Shown piece by piece: positions 58,159 through 64,000 of a DNA stretch of 64,000 nt. Source of the DNA: Muricea muricata (taxonomy: Eukaryota; Cnidaria; Anthozoa; Malacalcyonacea; Plexauridae). Every line of letters starts with the position of its first letter. Positions within the stretch are counted from its first letter, which is position 1. The translations under genes and the position numbers were made by a program. The DNA lies in assembly GCA_963855995.1 (NCBI GenBank), contig OY979723.1, forward strand, positions 11,050,713 to 11,114,712, given 5' to 3'. The notes beneath the pieces were generated by a model. The model was given only the letters and a program-made list of their open reading frames with translations, was not told the DNA's origin and did no database searches.

Positions 58159-61100
58159 ATGGATGACATCGAAGTGAATAGTTCGGAAGGAATTGTAGAT
58201 GATATCGAAATTGAAGAATCGGAAGGAATTGTAAATGACGTCGAAGTAGAGAGATCGGAAGAAAATGTAGATGGTTTTGAAGTGGGAGATTCGCAAGGAA
58301 TTGTGAATGATTGTGAACCATGGGAAGATGCGTGTAGAAGAATTTTGGCAAAAGAACGGGTGGGACTTGACGATATGACTGAACTGGAACATGTTGACGA
58401 CCACGCGATTGCGGAAAACTTGCGAACTCGTTTGTTAGAAGAACAAATTTATGTAAGTGAAGAAACTCCAGCGTTAGATCATATTAATCGTATATATTGT
58501 TTCAGCTGCAAAGATAAACTTAAGGCGCAATCACGCGCTGCAATTTGTCTTGCAACTTGCGACGCAGTTCTACTCTCAAGAGATGTTAATTAGTGAAGAA
58601 TATTTGGTGTGTGAAGAGATTGAAGAAGACATCAGCAAAATGTAATGAGGTAGCGTATTTGCCAATTTTACATCTCTAGAGAGTAGAATTGCATTGCAAT
58701 CTGCAAGTAAAATTGCAACCTGGCCAGTGAAGGGCTTTGGACGAGATCTTGCTCGTTTCTTCGCATGAAACATTGAAGCCTTGCTGGTAACATTTAGGTA
58801 GTGGAAGCTTCGTGCAGTAGTTTTCCGTTCCTTGTACTGTGCTCCCGACACTGGCAACCCCGATTGTACGAAAGATGTTTAGCGCTAACCATCGGATAGT
58901 GATTTTTCAAGCATTGTAAACACATCTAGTAAAGCCCATAACATTAAAGTTGAGTATTTTCGAGTTAAAGTCATTTTTAATCTCTTGCGAGTTCAATATC
59001 CCTGGTGTCATTGCTTTTTATACCTTTCTGCGGCAGTTGAGATTTGAGAAAAACACTATCCGGCGGATAGAGCTTTCCACCTCTCGTACAACCTGTCCAG
59101 ATGTATATATGCAGGTAAAGGAGTATTCGAGACCCTCTCCCAAACCTTGGACTTCTTAAATTTATGCATGTGTAAGTTTTGGTGTTCAACTTGTCCTAGA
59201 CTTGTATCGGTCGAGTGTTGATAGCTGTAAATCCGTTTAAGAAAATGGAGATCTACGAAAAAAGGTACACTATATGCAAATTGTACATTAAACTTGACAC
59301 TGGATAGCACTATCTGTTATGGACTGTCAGTCTAGATCGGTTTACCATGCAGCCAGGATTAGTCCTGGTAGCTGGGTAATCCTAGCGATGTTTTTGTATT
59401 CTTGCGTAAACAACGAATAGCTGAATCGTATAGATCGTATAGATAGATCCCCCGTCCATTGTACAACTTTGAAAAATTTCTTTTATTTTCTAAGCTACGT
59501 CGATGCGTACCATCATTTCCTCGAAGCGAAACACGCAAAGAAAAAACCACTAAATTTAAACCGCGCTGATGCATTGAGATGCTCAACTGCAGGACTTCCT
59601 AGTTTGACACAAGCTGAAGATACTAATGTTGATCATGAAGAGGTTGGTGGCGAATAATCGATGCGGGAAACTGGCCTACACAAGCCTGAAACGCAACGGA
59701 CCTAACGGCTTGATAGCTAACGCAACGGACTTGATGTTTTCAAGTGGCATCGAGCCTGTTAGACTCATCAAATTGCTTTAAGTCAGACTTGGTCTTGAAT
59801 GCCATCAAACTAGACTAAAATAACAGACTTGATGAAACTTCATATTTGCGCTAAGATTAAAATATACTTTTTGGTATATTCTCCTAGGATTCAAGTGTGG
59901 ATTTGCCACCACATATTTATGCGCTTACAGACAATATGTATCGCAATATGATGATTGAAAGAGAAAGCCAATGTGTAATAATCAGGTATGGACGAAGTTT
60001 TTATGAGATTTGGAGGAGAGATCGATGGATATACTGTACCTCAACAAACGCGTTGCTCTGTTCCTAATAGTTCAAAAACCGGTTAAAACCGTTAAATAGC
60101 TTAACTCTGGGTTAACGTAAAATTCAAAGGAAGTGTGTTTCTAAACTTGAAAATATTTTTTCACAAACCTTGTCTCGAGTTATAGTATAGTCTTAGTTCC
60201 TGGAGTTTTGAAAGAAGCGGAGGTGTGGAAATACAGAAATCAAACGGTCAGATGAATTTCACCCAGGGTTAGCGCAAACCCTGCTTTCAACAACTGTCCC
60301 CTGTTCATTTCGTTTCGTTTAAATACTTCTTTTTTTACGAGTTTAGTGGAGAAAGCGGTGCCGGGAAGACAATATCAGCCAGATACATCATGTCGTATTT
60401 ATCTGAAATAGCGAGTGGCGGAACCAAAAAAATTGAGGTGTTGAATTTACTCTTGCATTATAAAGTGCCTATATCAAGGTGTTGGAAAGTTTATGGTATT
60501 TTGCGAGAAAATTTGCCATGTTTTTCGTTATTGAAATGTCTCATCTTGATGGATATGTTAGATGTCGACGTTACTGTCAGAGCATTACGTCAAAAGGAGA
60601 ATTTCAAATCAGTTTCTTGTCTTCCATTGTAGCGAAGTTCTTATTCTGACATCGTAGCCATTGACAGTTGATGTACCCATCAAGTTAAATTTTTTCATAG
60701 ACGTAAACTTTCAGATATCATAGACCTTCTGATTTGCAGCCTTCAAAATATGATATAGACACCAACTAATTAACTAAATGTCCGTCCGACCGACGAATCA
60801 ATCAACCAATCAACCAACCAACTAAGTTAACCAACCAACATACCAACTAACTAGCGAACTAACTAACCAACCAACCAACCAATCAACCAACTAAGTAATC
60901 CTTGCTATTTAGGACATCAAAAATATTATCAATCAATCTAACCCTCTCCTGGAAGCATTTGGAAACGCGAAAACATTACGCAACAACAACTCAAGTCGTT
61001 TTGTAAGTTATATCAAACTGCTATACCTGTATTTAGTAGCTTAAATTAAAGTGATACTGTGTTCAGATAGTGTTCACTTTTCAGGGCAAATTTGTCGAAA

Positions 61101-63855
61101 TTTTATTCAACATGTCTGGACAACCTGATGGGGGCAAAATCTCAAACTTTCTTCTTGAAAAAGTAAGCGTTAAAAGTGCTGTTCATTGAGATAGTCTTGT
61201 GCGTTGGATATGCCAATGATACCAAAACTTTCTGTACTCTCTTTTGCCTCCCGTCTAGTCACGTGTCGTATCCCAGAATCCTGGCGAGCGTAACTATCAC
61301 GTGTTTTATCAGCTTCTACGAGGATGTCCCGATGAAGAGAAAGGTAGAAAATTTTCTAACAAACGATACATGCATCAGGGAAAATATGTAAGCGGAATGG
61401 GGGGAGGGTGGGGGCTCAAAATGTTTCAATCCTGGAAGACGACGAGAATAGGGTAAAAAATTTATGAACTACTGTTTTCTGGCTAATGCCCCCCTCTCTC
61501 CGTAAATAATGACAGCTCCCTAAATTGGTAATGTTACTGACAGTACTGTATTGAAGAAAACATTGGCTAATATAATAGATATGCCGGCTCTGTTGTTCTT
61601 TAAAGTTTTTTGGGAATGGAATGAGTTGCATTACATTACGAGATTATACCGTCCTGAAATGTTTGTTTTGGTTTTAGAATCACTAGGTTTACAAGAATCG
61701 GACCCAGCAAAATATTTTTACTTGAACCGTACTGGAGGAGTATATGATGTCTCGGATGTTGATGATAACGAAGAATTTCATGCAACCATGGTTAGCTATA
61801 TCACACGTAGAAACATTAGAACTCATAGCAAGTCTCCAGCGACAAAGTGATCTAAAAAACCCGGAAAAATACTAACAAAGTTGTCAAATTTTTCGAGCCA
61901 ATCTAGCAAATTTCTCATCAAGTATAATTTACTTCGATTCCAAATTTCTGGTGGACTTATACTTTTCTTTACAGAACATGATTAAAAAGTTTCATAAAAC
62001 AACAAAATGGATCTTTTATTCGGTTGCTAGTTCCAGGCCTTTTATTGACGGTCAGATCAGCTGGAACAAGTTGTGTTAATTCCCGCTGCATGCTTTTCTC
62101 AAGCTGGTGGCAAATTTGGAACAACTTATTCACCACTTGTAACAAGCTTGACTGGAATATTCTCCTAACAACTCTGATAAAGACTTGTCGTAATTAACAA
62201 GATTTTCACAAAGTTGACAGACAGAACAAAGCTGTAACGATATTGTTATATCAAAATTGTATCAATCTTGTTGTAACAAACTTGCGACAAATCTGATGGT
62301 CCCATTGTTCTACAACTTGCCAGCAGCTTCCGAACAGACTTGATACAGCTTGCGTAACTGGTATGCTTCTATTGAACACGCATACATAGAATTAACTGAT
62401 TTCGCATATTTTCACTGTAATTCCTAGAATGCAATGAGTGTTGTTGGTATGTCTCGAGAACGTCAAGAAAATGTACTGGAGACCATTTCGGCCATTTTGC
62501 ATCTTGGTAACATCCAATTTGTCGAGGATAACAACGTTGCAGAAGTCGAGAACCACACAGGTAACCTTTCACAGGAGCATGTTAGCAAGAACCCCCATCC
62601 TCCCTGGGGGCATCCTCGTGCGCCATCCATCCTAATCGTATGTGGCAACCTCAAAACCAGGGTTTTTTACGCTTTGGATACAGGCATGATTGTTCAGTAC
62701 GAGTCTAAGTTTAATACGTTAACAGAAGGTTAACCAAAGATAAGAAATTTTAGGTTTTACGTCGGAAATTTAGTCTGAATGTGTAATAATAGTACCACGC
62801 TCCTTTCTGGGCAATCTCGTTCCCCGAGCCTGCGATCCCTTGGGAAGGAAACGGAGGCTCTGGGATAATCCGTGATCGACATACAAAAAACTGTATGTCG
62901 CCTGTACAGCGCATGCTTTGGAAATAAATAGTTCAATAAGACGAAGGGAAGAAGCAGGCATATAAGTGACTTTCCATAACCAGTAGGCAAGATACAAATC
63001 GTGTCTTTCCGGTCGACAACAACAGCCTTCACCGCTTCGTATTGACACTCCTTCAATTTGAGATTCTTCTTACCCAGTCGCTCTAACGCTTCGTCCAACA
63101 CAGAATTAAATACACTAATATTTTCTACTGACATTACAAACAAAATAGTAAAAGTACTGTTCCAAAAAGCTTTAGAAAAAGGCTATTGCGGCTTATTTAA
63201 TCGCATGCGCAGTACAAGCGACATACAGTTTTTTGTATGTCGATCACGGATTATCCCAGAGCCTCCGTTTCCTTCCCAAGGGATCGCAGGCTCGGGGAAC
63301 GAGATTGCTTTCTGGGGTACCGCGTTTAACGCAGCATTTTTTAGTGTTGCTAAAACTCTGATTAAGTACTTTCTCACGTCAGATTTGGATGTTCCGGCAA
63401 AACTTCTCGGAGTGGACAAGGATTCGCTGAAAGAAAAATTGGTCAGGTAATGTGTACAACGTTCAAGATTCAGGAATATTGACCAAGCGAACATAATGAA
63501 CGGTCTATTTGATTTATTTAGCTCAGGATTACATGTAGTTACAGAATCGAAATCTGTTTTCCTGGTTTTACTCATTAATATCTTTGGGTTTTTTCTTTGT
63601 GAAACTGGTTAAAACTTAGCGATTGTGTTTGTGAAACGGAATTATAGATCCACCATAAATTTTGGAACAAATCAAAGCGTATTTAAACAGAGATGTAACA
63701 GTTTAATCGCCAAATGGATTTCCAATCAACAACTAGTGCCAGTGCCAGTTTTTTGTGGTATAACGCCTTGCGCATTTTTTGCATCTAGTCGCTTGATGGA
63801 GGCTCGTTGGGGAGGTAAAGTTGACATTATGATGATGACGCTCAACCTTGAACAG
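58159..63855 (+). CDS. Unconventional myosin, class-I-like motor domain (partial, continues past window)
   Basis: Twelve exons: 58159-58452, 59200-59264, 59495-59642 (tentative), 59888-59985, 60347-60437, 60913-61002, 61085-61162, 61259-61343, 61678-61790, 62428-62560, 63383-63446 and 63789-63855, all in phase. Motor motifs in order: [46 protein letters not shown], the P-loop GESGAGKT, switch I NNNSSRFGK, and [12 protein letters not shown] followed by [16 protein letters not shown]. These match class I myosins (Myo1e/f-like), ATP-driven actin motors at membranes. Switch II, neck and tail lie beyond the window, so the class is inferred. Oddities: an acidic N-terminal extension with four 12-residue repeats, and, if exon 3 is right, an insertion of nearly 50 residues before PPHIYAL, where relatives have about ten. 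Exon 3 ends at a weak donor (GTTGGT). Intron 10 contains the helicase-bearing element at 62811. Confidence 0.87.
58162..58305 (+). repeat. In-frame 36-bp (12-residue) repeats, four units, in the myosin N-terminus
   Basis: Units read [36 protein letters not shown] and [12 protein letters not shown], directly after the start Met. All are acidic and the phase is exact, so the array preserves the reading frame. Confidence 0.85.
59690..59855 (+). repeat. Acttgatg-rich repeat block in a myosin intron
   Basis: cggacttgatgttttcaagt, gcatcgagcctgttagac and agacttgatgaaactt resemble words of 52440-52600. Lies between tentative exon 3 and exon 4. Confidence 0.45.
60780..60905 (+). repeat. CCAA/CTAA tetranucleotide low-complexity tract
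   Basis: Imperfect (CCAA)n, (CTAA)n and (CAAT)n runs immediately before myosin exon 6 (60913); close enough to the acceptor to affect the polypyrimidine tract. Confidence 0.85.
62085..62375 (+). repeat. Acttgt/caacaag repeat block in myosin intron 9
   Basis: Words such as ccacttgtaacaagcttg, aatcttgttgtaacaaactt and ctacaacttgccagcagctt recall the block at 54655-54835. Non-coding. Confidence 0.5.
62811..63308. mobile_element. 498-bp TIR element carrying a RecQ-like helicase fragment
   Basis: The 106-bp terminal inverted repeats at 62811-62916 and 63203-63308 differ at only about two positions (near the inner ends, ctgtacagc against ttgtactgc). The left end is GCAATCTCGTTCCCCGAGCC. TTTCTGG flanks both sides (62804-62810 and 63309-63315), a 7-bp target duplication, or 8 bp if the preceding C is counted. 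The 286-bp interior encodes part of a helicase on the minus strand. No transposase is present, so it is non-autonomous. It lies in myosin intron 10. Confidence 0.9.
62930..63143 (-). pseudogene. RecQ-like ATP-dependent helicase fragment (N-terminal part)
   Basis: The minus-strand frame starting at 63143 contains [19 protein letters not shown] followed by [19 protein letters not shown]. This is the Q-motif-like entry and Walker A region (PTGYGKS) of RecQ/DEAD helicases, where RecQ usually has PTGGGKS. Similarity stops about 25 residues past the Walker A, near the left inverted repeat, and the remaining frame runs into that repeat. The DEAH box and later motifs are absent, so it cannot be an active helicase. 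It may be a captured exon or the remnant of a gene from an autonomous element. Confidence 0.8.
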
Positions 63856-64000
63856 GTACTAAAGTAGAATCGTGGTTTAAACTAAGTTTATCCGATATCT
63901 TTGATATCTTCATCGTTTTTATACGCTAACCTTTCCAGCGAATTCAGTATAGACATCGTATTTACATATGATTTCAATGGCACAACCGTAAGGACAGCGC

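Noticed and set aside
63183-63575. 130-residue minus-strand frame overlapping myosin exon 11
   Set aside because: Antisense to the inverted repeat and to the well-supported myosin exon.

Overview
This window is nuclear DNA from an animal. It is AT-rich and its genes are split into many short exons with GT-AG introns. No bacterial or organellar signal is visible. The set of genes (a Shal/Kv4 channel beside a second, divergent Kv-type gene, a single DAZ/BOULE gene, single-copy metazoan housekeeping genes, many short foldback transposons and tRNA-derived SINEs) fits a cnidarian, most likely an anthozoan (sea anemone, corallimorph or coral). That placement is an inference from protein and genome style; no species can be named. 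Exons were joined by hand from GT-AG sites and reading phase, so every exon boundary is a prediction.

Layout: (1) 1-3752, repeat-bearing intergenic DNA. (2) 3753-10712, minus strand, Kv4/Shal potassium channel in five coding exons. (3) 12794-16462, a BOULE-like germline RNA-binding gene (13396-15274, plus) flanked by broken fragments of itself. (4) 20912-22997, plus, a divergent Kv channel gene that stops just after S6. (5) 23461-27693, plus, Mu-class glutathione S-transferase in 11 exons. (6) 28810-31109, minus, TMBIM4/lifeguard-4, head to head with (7) PPP4R2 (31713-36724, plus). (8) 38878-40061, plus, FAM72. (9) 41839-42360, minus, an intronless C/EBP-gamma-like bZIP gene, head to head with (10) an SR-protein kinase, SRPK (43197-52994, plus, 17 exons). 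(11) 54366-56666, plus, SLC35C1 GDP-fucose transporter. (12) 58159 to beyond the window, plus, a class-I-like unconventional myosin (12 exons seen).

The genes are unrelated in pathway and form an ordinary mixed metazoan neighbourhood. The two Kv-type genes share a phase-2 intron inside the GYG selectivity filter, which points to common ancestry, though they now differ strongly in S4-S6. SRPK contains an apparent U12-type (minor spliceosome) intron.

Much of the non-coding DNA is mobile: hAT-like MITEs with 8-bp target duplications, larger foldback elements, SINE heads with tRNA A/B boxes, and a dispersed three-copy repeat. In the myosin gene an intron carries a 498-bp element with 106-bp terminal inverted repeats enclosing a piece of a RecQ-like helicase. 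The items most worth following are that element, the truncated Kv channel, and the BOULE gene lying between complementary halves of a decayed second copy.
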